The notes: a model not told the origin generated them from the letters alone. 64,000 bases of DNA from Pontibacter ruber (GCF_023630205.1 NZ_JALPRR010000001.1:186001-250000), one strand, 5' to 3'. Positions 34,201 to 43,635 are shown, counted from the first letter of the stretch. Numbers and translations: made by a program.

Positions 34201-35190
34201 TTATTTCAGGTACAGGATTCCGTTTTCTTCCCGCACCAGTTTAAAAGGCTCGTCTTCCAGCAGCAGGAAACCATCCAGGCTGGTAAAATCAAACGCATGG
34301 CACAGCTGCATACCAGACCATATCCCCAGCGTTGTTTCGGTCGTGCACCCGAGCATGGTCATCATCCCGTGCTTTCGGGCTTCCGCCAATAATCGTACCG
34401 TATTTACGTAACCGCCTGCCTTCATCAGTTTGATGTTCACGCCATGGAACTGCTCCCGCAGCAATTCAAAGTCGGCTTCATCAATTATGGATTCATCGGC
34501 TACCAAAGGAACAGGGCTGTTGCCTTTGAGGTGTGCATAAGCTACTACACTGGAAGCAGGCATGGGCTGCTCTACAAACAGCACCTGTTTGGGGTCAAGC
34601 CACTCCAGGAAGTGCAGCAGTTCTTCGGGGTCGTGCCAGCTTTCGTTACCGTCGAGCACGAGTGGCCGGCTGCTGGCCAGCATCACTTCTCTTACCAGTT
34701 CTTCGGCCAGCCCCGGGCTCACGTTCACCTTCAGGCTTCGGAAACGGTTCAGGTTGTTTACCCGGATGAAGTCTTTGATACTTCCGGGCTCCAGAAAAGG
34801 AAGTGTATAGCAGGTGGCATGCGGTTTGGGCGGCGACTGCCCGAGCAACTGGTGGATGGCAATCCCTTTATGCTGGCAGAAAAAGTGCAGGTATGCCGAT
34901 TCAATGGCAAAGCGCAGGGAATTAACGGGCGTATGCTCGAGCAGCAACTGCAGCAAATCTTCCATTGACGTTATGGAGGGCAAACCTGCCATCAGGAGCA
35001 CCTGGTATTGCTGCAGCAAAAGCTCGTTTGTCTCTCCGAACCGGATACAGGGTGCGGCTTCACCGAAGCCGCTGTAGGTGCCATCGGTTACCTGCAGCAG
35101 AAAGTTTGTTTTTTCGCTGCCTGCGCTGCTGCCTGCCTGCAACGGATACTTCAGTTTAAGGTGCAGGGCTTCGATACGCCAGTTTAACAT
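34201..35190 (-). CDS. enolase-superfamily enzyme, dipeptide epimerase-like, with altered catalytic Lys
   Basis: A 329-residue member of the muconate-lactonising subgroup. It keeps the metal ligands D180 (V-L-D-G-N-E), E207 (F-V-E-Q-P) and D232 (V-A-D-E-S), and the late N-I-K-L-M-K-A-G-G motif. The K-x-K pair on the second strand, which supplies one catalytic base, reads K154-V-N156; the second Lys is Asn. The family includes L-Ala-D/L-Glu epimerases that recycle peptidoglycan peptides. The substitution may change specificity or abolish racemisation. It stands upstream of marR on the same strand. Confidence 0.82.
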   Translation of the reverse strand: MLNWRIEALHLKLKYPLQAGSSAGSEKTNFLLQVTDGTYSGFGEAAPCIRFGETNELLLQQYQVLLMAGLPSITSMEDLLQLLLEHTPVNSLRFAIESAYLHFFCQHKGIAIHQLLGQSPPKPHATCYTLPFLEPGSIKDFIRVNNLNRFRSLKVNVSPGLAEELVREVMLASSRPLVLDGNESWHDPEELLHFLEWLDPKQVLFVEQPMPASSVVAYAHLKGNSPVPLVADESIIDEADFELLREQFHGVNIKLMKAGGYVNTVRLLAEARKHGMMTMLGCTTETTLGIWSGMQLCHAFDFTSLDGFLLLEDEPFKLVREENGILYLK

Positions 35191-35357
35191 AGCTTGTAAG
35201 AGTAGATGCGGTTTGCGTGTATGCGGGTATAAGTTGTGCTTTTTAACGCAAATAACCTATAGCCTGCGGCTGCGATCTTCCATTAATCTGGCACTGTTAT
35301 TCAGCAACATACGGACCCGGTATTCTGCTAAGTTCCGTTTTTAAGCGCCCGCCTTTA

Positions 35358-35387
35358 TTGCAGATGTGCGATAACCAACTATATTTG
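35358..35387 (+). promoter_or_regulatory. promoter of dicarboxylate symporter gene
   Basis: TTG at 35358-35360, 19 bp, then TATATTTG at 35380-35387. The predicted leader to ATG 35509 is about 115 nt. The rest of the spacer 35191-35508 shows nothing else. Confidence 0.75.
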
Positions 35388-35508
35388 TTAAATATTTATT
35401 AAGGAATGCCTACTCAGGGCGCACACCGGTGGTTGCCTTGGGCTTCAGCTTTAACGATCACACAATACGCAGCAGACCTTCGGGCAAACAGACATTACCC
35501 TAGTTCTT

Positions 35509-36939
35509 ATGAAGAAACCTTTTATCCCGCTCGCCACGCTAATTACCATAACCCTGGCAGCTATTTTAACAGTTTTACAGCAGTACAACATCATTGCGCT
35601 ACCTGCCGAAGTGCTAATGGCTGTACGTTGGGCCGGTATTGGCGTTTTGCTGCTTTATGGCATTCAGAAGCGTTCCCTTACCACCTGGATCCTGATCAGT
35701 ATGGTGGTGGGTGCCGAGATCGGGTATGACTTCCCGCAGTTTGCCACCAACCTGAACGTGCTCAGCAAGGTCTTCCTCAAACTGATCAAGACGATCATTG
35801 CCCCACTTATTTTTGCTACGCTGGTAGTAGGGATTGCTGGCCACTCTAACCTGAAACAGGTGGGCAGCATGGGCTGGAAGGCCATTTTATACTTTGAGAT
35901 CGTAACAACGCTGGCCCTTTTCATTGGTCTGGCTGCCATCAACATCACCAAAGCCGGTGAAGGCATTAACATGCAGGGCATTGCAGAAACAGAAGAAATT
36001 CAGGCGCCTGCCAAGCAGACCGCTTCGGATATCATCCTGCACGTGTTCCCGGAAAACATTGCCAAATCCATTGCGGAAGGCCAGGTACTGCAGATCGTGG
36101 TGTTCAGCGTACTGTTTGCCATTGGCCTGGCCATGGTAACAGAGAAAAAGCGTAAGCCGATGCTCGACTTTTGCGAAAGCCTCTCCGAAACGATGTTCAA
36201 GTTCACCAACATCATCATGTACTTTGCACCGGTTGGTGTAGGCGCTGCGATTGCCTATACGACCGGCCACATGGGCTTTGGTATCCTGGTGAACCTGTTC
36301 CAGCTACTGGCCACGCTGTATATTGCGCTGCTTGTATTTTTATTAGTGGTGCTGCTGCCGGTAGCCCTGATCGCTCGTGTACCGGTTAAACGCTTCCTGA
36401 AAGCTATTTCCGGGCCGGTTTCTATTGCGTTTGCCACTACCAGCTCGGAGGCTGCCTTGCCACGCGCCATGGAAGAAATGGAAAAGCTGGGCGTTCCGCG
36501 CCGTATAGTAGCCTTTGTTATGCCAACCGGCTATAGCTTTAACCTCGACGGCACCACCCTATACTTGTCGCTGGCTTCTGTTTTTGTGGCGCAGGCTGCA
36601 GGCATTGACCTAACCTGGGGACAGCAGTTGCTGATGGTGTTCACGCTGATGCTGACAAGCAAAGGCGTGGCCGGTGTACCAAGAGCATCACTGGTTATAC
36701 TTTTGGGAACGGTAGCATCCTTCAACCTGCCGGTATGGCCGATCTTCGCTATCCTGGGTATAGATGAGCTGATGGACATGGCCCGTACCTCGGTAAACGT
36801 GACCGGTAACTGCTTGGCAACCGCTGTGGTAGCCCGTTGGGAAGGAGAGTTTAACCCGGAGCCGGAAGTGGGCCTGGTAGAATCTACTAACCCGGAACTG
36901 GAAAGCGGCCTGCCGGAAAAGAAAGAAACCTATGTATAG
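35509..36939 (+). CDS. dicarboxylate/amino acid:cation symporter (DAACS family)
   Basis: A 476-residue inner-membrane transporter with about eight hydrophobic helices. The family's re-entrant loop signature is T-T-S-S-E-A-A-L-P, and the ion/substrate motif G-Y-S-F-N-L-D-G-T-T follows. It should import glutamate, aspartate or C4-dicarboxylates with Na+ or H+; the exact substrate is not determined. The C-terminal acidic tail (E-P-E-V-G-L-V-E) is unusual but not functionally interpretable. A long hairpin terminator follows. Confidence 0.93.
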   Translation: MKKPFIPLATLITITLAAILTVLQQYNIIALPAEVLMAVRWAGIGVLLLYGIQKRSLTTWILISMVVGAEIGYDFPQFATNLNVLSKVFLKLIKTIIAPLIFATLVVGIAGHSNLKQVGSMGWKAILYFEIVTTLALFIGLAAINITKAGEGINMQGIAETEEIQAPAKQTASDIILHVFPENIAKSIAEGQVLQIVVFSVLFAIGLAMVTEKKRKPMLDFCESLSETMFKFTNIIMYFAPVGVGAAIAYTTGHMGFGILVNLFQLLATLYIALLVFLLVVLLPVALIARVPVKRFLKAISGPVSIAFATTSSEAALPRAMEEMEKLGVPRRIVAFVMPTGYSFNLDGTTLYLSLASVFVAQAAGIDLTWGQQLLMVFTLMLTSKGVAGVPRASLVILLGTVASFNLPVWPIFAILGIDELMDMARTSVNVTGNCLATAVVARWEGEFNPEPEVGLVESTNPELESGLPEKKETYV

Positions 36940-36969
36940 CTGAACAAGCAGTAATTCATTGTATACTTT

Positions 36970-37008
36970 GAAGCGGGAGTATGGCAGCCAATGCCATACT
37001 CCCGCTTC
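36970..37008 (+). terminator. long hairpin after symporter gene
   Basis: A perfect 17-bp stem (GAAGCGGGAGTATGGCA and complement) with a 5-nt loop, followed by GCTTTTAT. Strong hairpin, but the T tract is short. Confidence 0.75.
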
Positions 37009-37165
37009 GCTTTTATACCTGTCTCAGCCGGAAAAGCAGCTGAACGTATTTATGTTGCATATGCCTGAGAGCTGTTTAAGCAAACACAAAGTATAAAATT
37101 GGCTATCTTTAGGCAGCACGCTCCGGAGCATAGGCGTGCGTGTCCTGTTAAACCCATTGATGATC

Positions 37166-38518
37166 ATGAGAAAAAAACTTGTAGCGCTGCTGCTTTTCGC
37201 CTTTGCTTTTTCTGCGGCAATGGCACAGAGCAGCCAAAGTAACAAAATCCTGCCCTACCCTATTCACCAGAAAAAGCTGCCCAATGGGCTGAACGTGGTG
37301 ACGGTTCCTTACAACAGCCCCGGTCTGGCTGCTTTCTACATTGTGGTAAGGGCAGGCTCCCGCGAGGAGGTGGAGAAAGGCAAAACCGGGTTTGCACACT
37401 TTTTCGAGCACATGATGTTCCGGGGCACCGATAAGTACTCAGCAGACGCCTACAACAACATCATGCAGGAAATGGGCGCTGCCGCCAACGCCAACACGTC
37501 CATCGACCGCACCCTGTACCACATGACGGGCAACTCCAACATGCTGGAGAAGATGTTCGAGATAGAAGCTGATCGTTTCCAGAACCTGAAGTACCCGGTA
37601 CACGAGTTCAAGACCGAAGCCGGCGCTGTGAAAGGCGAGTACACCAAGAACTCGGCCAGCCCTTACCAGCAATTGTATGAGAAAGTGGTGAGCACCGCCT
37701 TTACCAAACACACGTACGCGCACACGACCATGGGCTTCTTTGAAGACGTGGTAGACATGCCCAACCAATACGATTATTCCCTGGAGTTCTTCGACCGTTT
37801 TTACCGTCCGGAATATTCTACCATCATCGTCGTTGGCGATGTAACACCGGAGCGCGTGAACCAGCTGGCGCAGCAATATTTCGGCACCTGGAAACGCGGC
37901 AATTACAAGCCTGAGATCCCGACAGAGCCCCGGCAGTTCCAGACACGGTATGCCCACGTGAAACAGGCCGGCTTTCCGCCCTACCTTAGCCTGAATTACA
38001 AAGGCCCTGCCTTCAACGACAGGAGCAAGGAGCTTCCGGCCCTCAGCATACTCACCACCATTTTGTTCTCAGAAAACTCCGACCTGTACCGCAAACTGGT
38101 TGTAGATGAGCAGAAAGCCCGCTTCATCGGCGGCGGCCCGCAGTTTTCCCGCGACCCGAACCTGATCTCGATTGCTGCCTCCGTGGTGAAGGCAGAAGAC
38201 ATGCAGTATGTAAAAGATGAGATCACGCGCGTGCTGAACGAGGCCAAGACCCAACCGATCGACGATAAAAAGATAGCGGAAACGAAGTCGCGCATCAAGT
38301 ATAGCTTTGCCATGAGCATGGACAGCCCCGACGCCATCGCAAACTCCCTGTCCCGCTTTATTTGGCTTACCGGCAACCCGGAGTCGCTGAACAACACCTA
38401 CAGCTTGTACGACAGCATCACGGCCAAAGACCTGATGGATGTGGCGAAGAAATACTTTGTGAACCAGACCTTAACCATCGGCACCATTGGGCCAGGCAAC
38501 ACCTCTCCGGTTAAATAA
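37166..38518 (+). CDS. M16 zinc peptidase, catalytic subunit
   Basis: A 450-residue exported peptidase from ATG 37166 (signal M-R-K-K-L-V-A-L-L-L); upstream ATGs at 37136 and 37160 are less likely. The inverted zinc motif is H78-F-F-E-H82, and the downstream Glu lies in A-G-A-V-K-G-E-Y. Two M16 domains follow. It is translated just ahead of a non-catalytic partner (22 bp gap), the usual two-gene arrangement forming a heterodimer that degrades peptides in the periplasm. Confidence 0.94.
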   Translation: MRKKLVALLLFAFAFSAAMAQSSQSNKILPYPIHQKKLPNGLNVVTVPYNSPGLAAFYIVVRAGSREEVEKGKTGFAHFFEHMMFRGTDKYSADAYNNIMQEMGAAANANTSIDRTLYHMTGNSNMLEKMFEIEADRFQNLKYPVHEFKTEAGAVKGEYTKNSASPYQQLYEKVVSTAFTKHTYAHTTMGFFEDVVDMPNQYDYSLEFFDRFYRPEYSTIIVVGDVTPERVNQLAQQYFGTWKRGNYKPEIPTEPRQFQTRYAHVKQAGFPPYLSLNYKGPAFNDRSKELPALSILTTILFSENSDLYRKLVVDEQKARFIGGGPQFSRDPNLISIAASVVKAEDMQYVKDEITRVLNEAKTQPIDDKKIAETKSRIKYSFAMSMDSPDAIANSLSRFIWLTGNPESLNNTYSLYDSITAKDLMDVAKKYFVNQTLTIGTIGPGNTSPVK

Positions 38519-38540
38519 GGGTTTGTAATCTAAGATCAAC

Positions 38541-40181
38541 ATGAAAATGACGAGCTATAGCATGAGAAAATTAGCTGCATACATACTGCCTGTCGCGTTG
38601 CTGGTCGCTGCCTGCACCAAACAACCGCAGGTATCCCAGACAAGTACCCCGCCTGTTGCCAAAACGCCTTTCGACCCTAATACCGCTTTCGGCCAAGGTA
38701 AGATCGTGGAGCTGCGCCAGCCGGAGTCGAACAAGATCATCGTAAAGCTGATGTTCAAGAACGGCTCTATGGTAGACCCGAAAGGCAAAGAAGGCCTGAC
38801 CTATACCACTGCGCAACTACTGACCGAAGGTGGCACCCAGGACATGACCATCTCGCAGATAAAGGACAAACTGTTCCCGATGGCAGCTGCCTACGGTGCC
38901 AACGTGGATAAGGAAGTGACCACCCTGACCTTTGCCGTTCACCAGGACTTTTTGAAGGAGTTCTACCCGGTTCTGCAAAGCGTTATCCTTAGGCCGGCCT
39001 TTGCCGAGGAAGATTTTAAGCGCGTGATCTCGAACCAGCAGAATTACGTGGACCAGGTGGTACGCGCTTCTTCGGACGAAGAGTACAGCAAAAAAGCGCT
39101 GGAAGACCTGCTGTTTCGGGGCACCAACTACCAGCACAAGCCCGAAGGCACCTCGGCAGGTGTGAAAAACATCACGCTGGAGGATGTACGAAACCACTAC
39201 CGCAACTACTTTACGCGCAACAACGTGATGGTTGGGATTGCCGGCAACTACACGCCGGAGTTCCTTAACCAGCTCAGGAACGATGTGGCGCAGCTATCGG
39301 ATGTGCAGCCTTCCATTCCGGCAGCAGGCAAACCCAACCAGCCGGATGGTGTGCAGGTAGAAATCATCCAGAAAAGCAACGCGCTGGGCTCTGCCATCTT
39401 TACAGGTATGCCGCTGCCCATAACACGCTCTTCCGATGAGTTTGCCGCTTTGATGGTAGCCAATTCCTTCCTGGGCGAGCACCGCAAAAGCTACGGCAAA
39501 CTATACGACAAGCTGCGCACCACCCGCTCCATGAACTACGGCGATTACTCCTACATCGAGTGGTACGATCAGGGCGGCAGCTTTCAGTTGCCAAACCCGG
39601 GCGTGCCGCGTACCTCCAACTACTTTGCCCTCTGGATACGCCCAGTACAGATTGCCGAAAGCCTGAAGCAGCAGTACCCGGAACTACAAGATATCACTGT
39701 GGGGCACGCACACTTCGCGCTGCGCCTGGCCGTACGCGAAATAGACAACCTGATCCGGAATGGCATGACGCCGGAAGAGTTTGAGCTGACCCGCAAGTTC
39801 CTGCGCTCCTACATGAAGCTCTACATTCAGACGCCTGAAAAACAACTAGGCTTCCTGATGGATTCGCGCTTTTACGGCCGCCAGAATTACATTGAGGAGA
39901 TGGACCGGTTGCTGGCGAACATGACGGTGCAGCAGGTAAACGACGCCGTGAAGAAGTACTGGCAGGTAGAAAACATGTTTGTTACGATTGTAACCGACGA
40001 CAGCGAAGCCGAGCCGTTGCGCCAGGCCCTGCTCAACAACACACCTTCGCCTATGAGCTACTCTAACCTGGTGAAAGAAGGCCTGCCGAAAGAAGTGCTT
40101 GCCGAAGACGAAGCAGTTGCCAACTATAAACTGAATGTGAAAGATGTGAAGATTGTAGACAGCAGGGATACTTTTCAGTAG
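38541..40181 (+). CDS. M16-like non-catalytic partner, lipoprotein
   Basis: A 546-residue exported lipoprotein (lipobox A-A-C-T after a signal; ATG 38562 is an alternative start). Two M16 domains are present, but the H-x-x-E-H zinc motif is missing: the matching segment reads L-T-Y-T-T-A-Q-L-L-T-E-G-G. It should pair with the catalytic subunit upstream, as mitochondrial and bacterial M16B pairs do. A 19-bp terminator stem follows. Confidence 0.92.
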   Translation: MKMTSYSMRKLAAYILPVALLVAACTKQPQVSQTSTPPVAKTPFDPNTAFGQGKIVELRQPESNKIIVKLMFKNGSMVDPKGKEGLTYTTAQLLTEGGTQDMTISQIKDKLFPMAAAYGANVDKEVTTLTFAVHQDFLKEFYPVLQSVILRPAFAEEDFKRVISNQQNYVDQVVRASSDEEYSKKALEDLLFRGTNYQHKPEGTSAGVKNITLEDVRNHYRNYFTRNNVMVGIAGNYTPEFLNQLRNDVAQLSDVQPSIPAAGKPNQPDGVQVEIIQKSNALGSAIFTGMPLPITRSSDEFAALMVANSFLGEHRKSYGKLYDKLRTTRSMNYGDYSYIEWYDQGGSFQLPNPGVPRTSNYFALWIRPVQIAESLKQQYPELQDITVGHAHFALRLAVREIDNLIRNGMTPEEFELTRKFLRSYMKLYIQTPEKQLGFLMDSRFYGRQNYIEEMDRLLANMTVQQVNDAVKKYWQVENMFVTIVTDDSEAEPLRQALLNNTPSPMSYSNLVKEGLPKEVLAEDEAVANYKLNVKDVKIVDSRDTFQ

Positions 40182-40201
40182 GCCTAACAAAGTACAAATC
40201 A

Positions 40202-40246
40202 GCCAACAAAAAAGCCGCAGAAAACCTCTGCGGCTTTTTTGTTGGC
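40202..40246 (+). terminator. terminator after M16 operon
   Basis: A perfect 19-bp stem (GCCAACAAAAAAGCCGCAG and complement) with T tract. Confidence 0.93.
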
Positions 40247-40389
40247 TTCTGCCTATCAAAATCGCTCTCTGACTAAAAAAGTATAGTGTTTGCCTAATAT
40301 TAATTTGGAGAAAGTATAATTTTTATTAGTATTACACAATAAAATATTTCATTATTAATACGCCGTCTACTTTAACATCTTACAAAACC

Positions 40390-41388
40390 ATGAAAAAAGC
40401 ATTCAGGATCATCCTTATCGTGGTGGTCGTTTTGGCTATTATAGCCGCTTCGGGCATTCTATTTGTCCGGTATACTTTTCCGAAAGTCGATAAGGCTCCG
40501 GCAATTACCCTTAACCGTACTACAGACCAGGTAAAGCGGGGCGAGTACCTGGCCAACCACGTTGCTGTCTGCATCGATTGCCACTCCACCCGCGACTGGA
40601 GCCGGTTTTCTGCTCCTCCTATAGCAGGCACAGCTGGCAAGGGCGGTGACATGTTTGACCATAGCATGGGCTTTCCGGGTGTTCTCTATGCTAAAAACAT
40701 CACTTCTGATAAAGAAACAGGCCTGGGAAACTGGACGGACGGAGAGATTTACCGGGCTATTACCTCAGGGGTGAGCAGAGACGGAGAGCCCCTGTTCCCG
40801 CTGATGCCCTACATGGCTTATAACCAGATGGCTGAAGATGACCTGCACGCCATTATAGCCTATGTCCGTACGCTGGCTCCGGTAAAGAATTCGGTAAAGC
40901 AATCGCAGATCGATTTCCCGGTGAACCTGATCATGCGTACCATGCCAGGCAAGCATACGCCGGTTAGTAAGCCTGCCCTGAACGACTCCGTTGCTACAGG
41001 CAAGTACCTGTTCACGATTGCGGGCTGCACCGGATGCCATACGCCGGAGGGAGATGCTGAAGGCAAGTTCCTGGCCGGTGGCGCCGAATTCAAGTTTCCT
41101 AGTGGTGCTACCTTACGCTCAGCCAACATTACCCCCGATAAGGAAACAGGTATAGGCAACTGGACAGAGCAGGCCTTTGTGCAACGCTTTAAGAGCGCTG
41201 CTAAACCAGAGGCAACAGCCCAGAAATTAACACCGGATGCCTTTAACACCGTTATGCCGTGGAGCATGTACGGCGGCATGGCGGAAGAAGACCTGCGCGC
41301 CATCTACAAATACCTGCGAAGCGTGGAGCCGGTAAAGAACAAGGTGGAAAAATTTACACCAGCTCCGAAGTCAATAGCCAAAAAATAA
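40390..41388 (+). CDS. membrane-anchored diheme c-type cytochrome
   Basis: A 332-residue protein with one N-terminal helix (I-I-L-I-V-V-V-V-L-A-I-I) that is a signal anchor. Two cytochrome c domains follow: C61-I-D-C-H65 and C213-T-G-C-H217. Possible axial Met ligands are in P-L-M-P-Y-M and V-M-P-W-S-M. The fold resembles the cytochrome c subunits of membrane alcohol and aldehyde dehydrogenases, which pass electrons to quinone or oxidases. No dehydrogenase lies next to it, so its partner is elsewhere or absent. Confidence 0.9.
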   Translation: MKKAFRIILIVVVVLAIIAASGILFVRYTFPKVDKAPAITLNRTTDQVKRGEYLANHVAVCIDCHSTRDWSRFSAPPIAGTAGKGGDMFDHSMGFPGVLYAKNITSDKETGLGNWTDGEIYRAITSGVSRDGEPLFPLMPYMAYNQMAEDDLHAIIAYVRTLAPVKNSVKQSQIDFPVNLIMRTMPGKHTPVSKPALNDSVATGKYLFTIAGCTGCHTPEGDAEGKFLAGGAEFKFPSGATLRSANITPDKETGIGNWTEQAFVQRFKSAAKPEATAQKLTPDAFNTVMPWSMYGGMAEEDLRAIYKYLRSVEPVKNKVEKFTPAPKSIAKK

Positions 41389-41408
41389 CCTGCTGATCCT
41401 TTACCATT

Positions 41409-41441
41409 AAGGCCACTGATGTTCCTGTCGGTGGCCTTTTT
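41409..41441 (+). terminator. terminator after cytochrome c gene
   Basis: AAGGCCAC with GTGGCCTTTTT and an 11-nt loop, 20 bp after the stop codon. Confidence 0.75.
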
Positions 41442-41465
41442 GTTTGCTTGTAAGTTTTGTAAGTG

Positions 41466-41488
41466 GTAACATTATACTTTAGTGTTAC
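41466..41488. promoter_or_regulatory. inverted repeat upstream of RDD gene
   Basis: GTAACA (41466-41471) and TGTTAC (41483-41488) face each other 11 bp apart, with TTATACTTT between. It could be an operator of the RDD gene at 41506. No matching regulator was identified. Confidence 0.4.
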
Positions 41489-41505
41489 AAGTATAAAAAA
41501 AGAAT

Positions 41506-41973
41506 ATGGAGCTATCTCCACGCCAAGAACCCACTACCCTTGACTTGCCTTATGCCGGATTCTGGATCCGGTTGATCGCTTACCTGCTCGACAGCCTCAT
41601 CATTTTCATTGTCTCATCCATCCCGTTCTTTTTCATCCGACTGCATTACCTTGGCGGCAAAGATGAACTGACCACAGAGCTTGTGCTGAATGGCATTTCG
41701 GTTTTGTTGGGCTGGTTTTACTACGCAGGCATGGAGAGCTCAAAATACCAGGCTACCCTTGGCAAACAGATGATGGGCATTTTCGTGACAGATACCGGGG
41801 GATATCGCCTGAGCTTCCTGCATGCAACAGGCCGCTTCTTTGCCAAGATTCCGTCCTCGCTTATCCTGCTGATAGGCTTTATTATGGCCGCTTTTACAGC
41901 CAGAAAGCAGGCGCTCCACGACATCATAGCCGGCACGCTGGTCTACAGGCACCAACAGGACGCTGAAGTATAA
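41506..41973 (+). CDS. RDD family membrane protein
   Basis: A 155-residue inner-membrane protein with about three hydrophobic helices. The RDD-domain core is clear: A-G-F-W-I-R-L-I-A-Y-L-L-D-S, Q-A-T-L-G-K-Q-M-M-G-I and K-Q-A-L-H-D-I-I-A-G-T. The family has no settled role. A second RDD protein lies at 43636, with matching L-G-W-F-Y/L-Y and G-K-x-x-x-G segments, so the two probably arose by local duplication. Confidence 0.9.
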   Translation: MELSPRQEPTTLDLPYAGFWIRLIAYLLDSLIIFIVSSIPFFFIRLHYLGGKDELTTELVLNGISVLLGWFYYAGMESSKYQATLGKQMMGIFVTDTGGYRLSFLHATGRFFAKIPSSLILLIGFIMAAFTARKQALHDIIAGTLVYRHQQDAEV

Positions 41974-42105
41974 CCGGCGTTCTTTGGTTAGTCAGTGGTA
42001 AGTATAGAATTCAGGTGCAATCGGGATTTCTGTATAAAAAAACCTATACAGATGCTTAAACCTAAAGCGTTTGCGGCAGTCTTAGAGATATAAAACGTCA
42101 CTGCC

Positions 42106-42972
42106 ATGAACATGAATCAGCTGAAACATTTAGTACTGCTGGTGTGCCTGCTAGCTGTAATCGCACCTGCCCTGGCAGGTGGCAAAGGGCAAAGAAACCC
42201 CGAACTGCGCAAGGAGCTGAAAACCTACATGCGGGAGAACGTGTTGCCGGTATTGCGCAAGCAGCGCATGAAACTGGAAACGCAGATCTCTGCCCAGGAC
42301 AAAGCCGAACTTGAAAAACTGCGTACCTCGCTGCAACAGATCAAAGCAGAAACAAAGGAACTGCAAAAAAGCCTGAAAGCAGAGCGTGAAGCCTCTGGAA
42401 CTCCTCTGACAGTAGAGCAAAAAGCTGCCCTGAAAGCCCAGCACGAAAAAGCTCGCCAGGTATATGCGGCGGCCGGCACCATCGCCAGCAGGTATAAACC
42501 GCAGCTGGATAGAATGAATGCAGCTATTGCCAGTGACCGCACCCGCTGGGATGCGGATATCAAAGCGATTGTGGCTAAGTATGAAACCGCCCCGGAAGGC
42601 AACCAGCCGGAAAAGCGAGGCAAGCGTTTTGAGCAACAGTTGAAGCACCGCCAGCTCATGCGCCCTGCCCGGTTTATACTTTGGGATGTTTCTAAAAAGA
42701 ACAAAGGGGAAAAAGCAAAAGACGCCACCGCCGTTTACCCGAACCCAAGCAGCTCTACCCAAACGATTAACTATACGGTAGCAAAAGAAGGGAACGTAAC
42801 CATCACGCTGGTAGATGGCAGAGGAACCATACTCCGCACGCTCCTTAGCGAGCAGCAAACCAGGGGCAAGCACACGCTTGAAGTAAACCTGAGCGGCCTG
42901 CCGGATGCCACCTATTACTACAAGATCGAAACAGCTGCCGGTACTGTAACCAAGCGTATTATCAAGCGCTAA
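42106..42972 (+). CDS. exported coiled-coil protein with T9SS C-terminal sorting domain
   Basis: A 288-residue secreted protein. The signal peptide ends at A-P-A-L-A-G-G. Residues 30-190 are rich in Lys, Glu, Gln and Leu and read as a coiled coil. The C-terminal 75 residues are a type A T9SS domain (Y-P-N-P-S-S-S-T-Q-T-I-N-Y to T-K-R-I-I-K-R). It should be exported to the cell surface. No enzymatic domain is visible. It sits between RDD and ogt genes, with no clear link to either. Confidence 0.85.
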   Translation: MNMNQLKHLVLLVCLLAVIAPALAGGKGQRNPELRKELKTYMRENVLPVLRKQRMKLETQISAQDKAELEKLRTSLQQIKAETKELQKSLKAEREASGTPLTVEQKAALKAQHEKARQVYAAAGTIASRYKPQLDRMNAAIASDRTRWDADIKAIVAKYETAPEGNQPEKRGKRFEQQLKHRQLMRPARFILWDVSKKNKGEKAKDATAVYPNPSSSTQTINYTVAKEGNVTITLVDGRGTILRTLLSEQQTRGKHTLEVNLSGLPDATYYYKIETAAGTVTKRIIKR

Positions 42973-42992
42973 ACCCCCTACTTTAGCAGCAG

Positions 42993-43022
42993 AAAAGCCA
43001 GCCCTTATAAGGCTGGCTTTTT
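42993..43022 (+). terminator. terminator after T9SS coiled-coil gene
   Basis: AAAAGCCAGCC with GGCTGGCTTTT, loop CTTATAA, then T residues. Confidence 0.9.
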
Positions 43023-43046
43023 GTTTACTTTTTGCTGCACATGCCC

Positions 43047-43054
43047 TATCTTTA
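43047..43054 (+). promoter_or_regulatory. ogt -7-like box, predicted leaderless transcript
   Basis: TATCTTTA (one mismatch to TAnnTTTG) ends 4 nt before ATG 43059, the same spacing as hemE and clpS. The -33 element is weak. Confidence 0.5.
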
Positions 43055-43058
43055 GTAC

Positions 43059-43556
43059 ATGGACGCAACTACCTATACTACTTACTTTTACTCACCGATC
43101 GGTAACCTCCGGATAACCGGAACCGAGGCCGGTATCAGCTCCATCCTTTTCTGTGAAAGAGCAGGCGCTTCCGACAAAGAGTTGCCTGCCACGCTCGAAA
43201 CCTGTGTGCAGCAACTGGAGGAATATTTCCAGGGCACACGCAAGACGTTTGACCTGCCGCTTCTGCCACAGGGTACGGCCTTTCAGCGGCAAGTATGGGA
43301 AAAACTGCAGACGGTTGCCTACGGCACTACCTGTTCTTATATGCATATTGCGCGTGCCGTTTCCGGCGAAAAAGCGATACGGGCAGTTGGCGCTGCAAAC
43401 GGCAAAAACCCCATCAGCATTGTAGTGCCTTGCCACAGGGTAATCGGCAGCGACGGCAGCCTGACCGGTTACGCCGGGGGCTTGTGGCGCAAAGAATGGC
43501 TGCTGCGCCACGAAGGAGTTTTGAAGGAAACACCCGCCCAGCTGTCGCTTTTCTGA
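43059..43556 (+). CDS. ogt: methylated-DNA--protein-cysteine methyltransferase
   Basis: A 165-residue DNA-repair protein. The active-site motif is V-P-C125-H-R-V-I, and the DNA-binding helix-turn-helix precedes it (G-T-T-C-S-Y-M-H-I-A-R-A, R-A-V-G-A-A-N-G). It removes alkyl groups from O6-alkylguanine by self-alkylation. The symbol ogt is chosen over ada because no regulatory domain is present. It may be leaderless. Confidence 0.96.
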   Translation: MDATTYTTYFYSPIGNLRITGTEAGISSILFCERAGASDKELPATLETCVQQLEEYFQGTRKTFDLPLLPQGTAFQRQVWEKLQTVAYGTTCSYMHIARAVSGEKAIRAVGAANGKNPISIVVPCHRVIGSDGSLTGYAGGLWRKEWLLRHEGVLKETPAQLSLF

Positions 43557-43635
43557 TTTAGTTACCTCAAAACCGCAACCTACGCGTGCCAGCAAAGTAT
43601 ACAATGGAATACTTCTTTAATACCATTGTACCTGC

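Noticed and set aside
36970..37008. regulatory operator in the 17-bp inverted repeat
   Set aside because: It directly follows the symporter stop codon and is far from the next start, so a hairpin terminator is the simpler reading.
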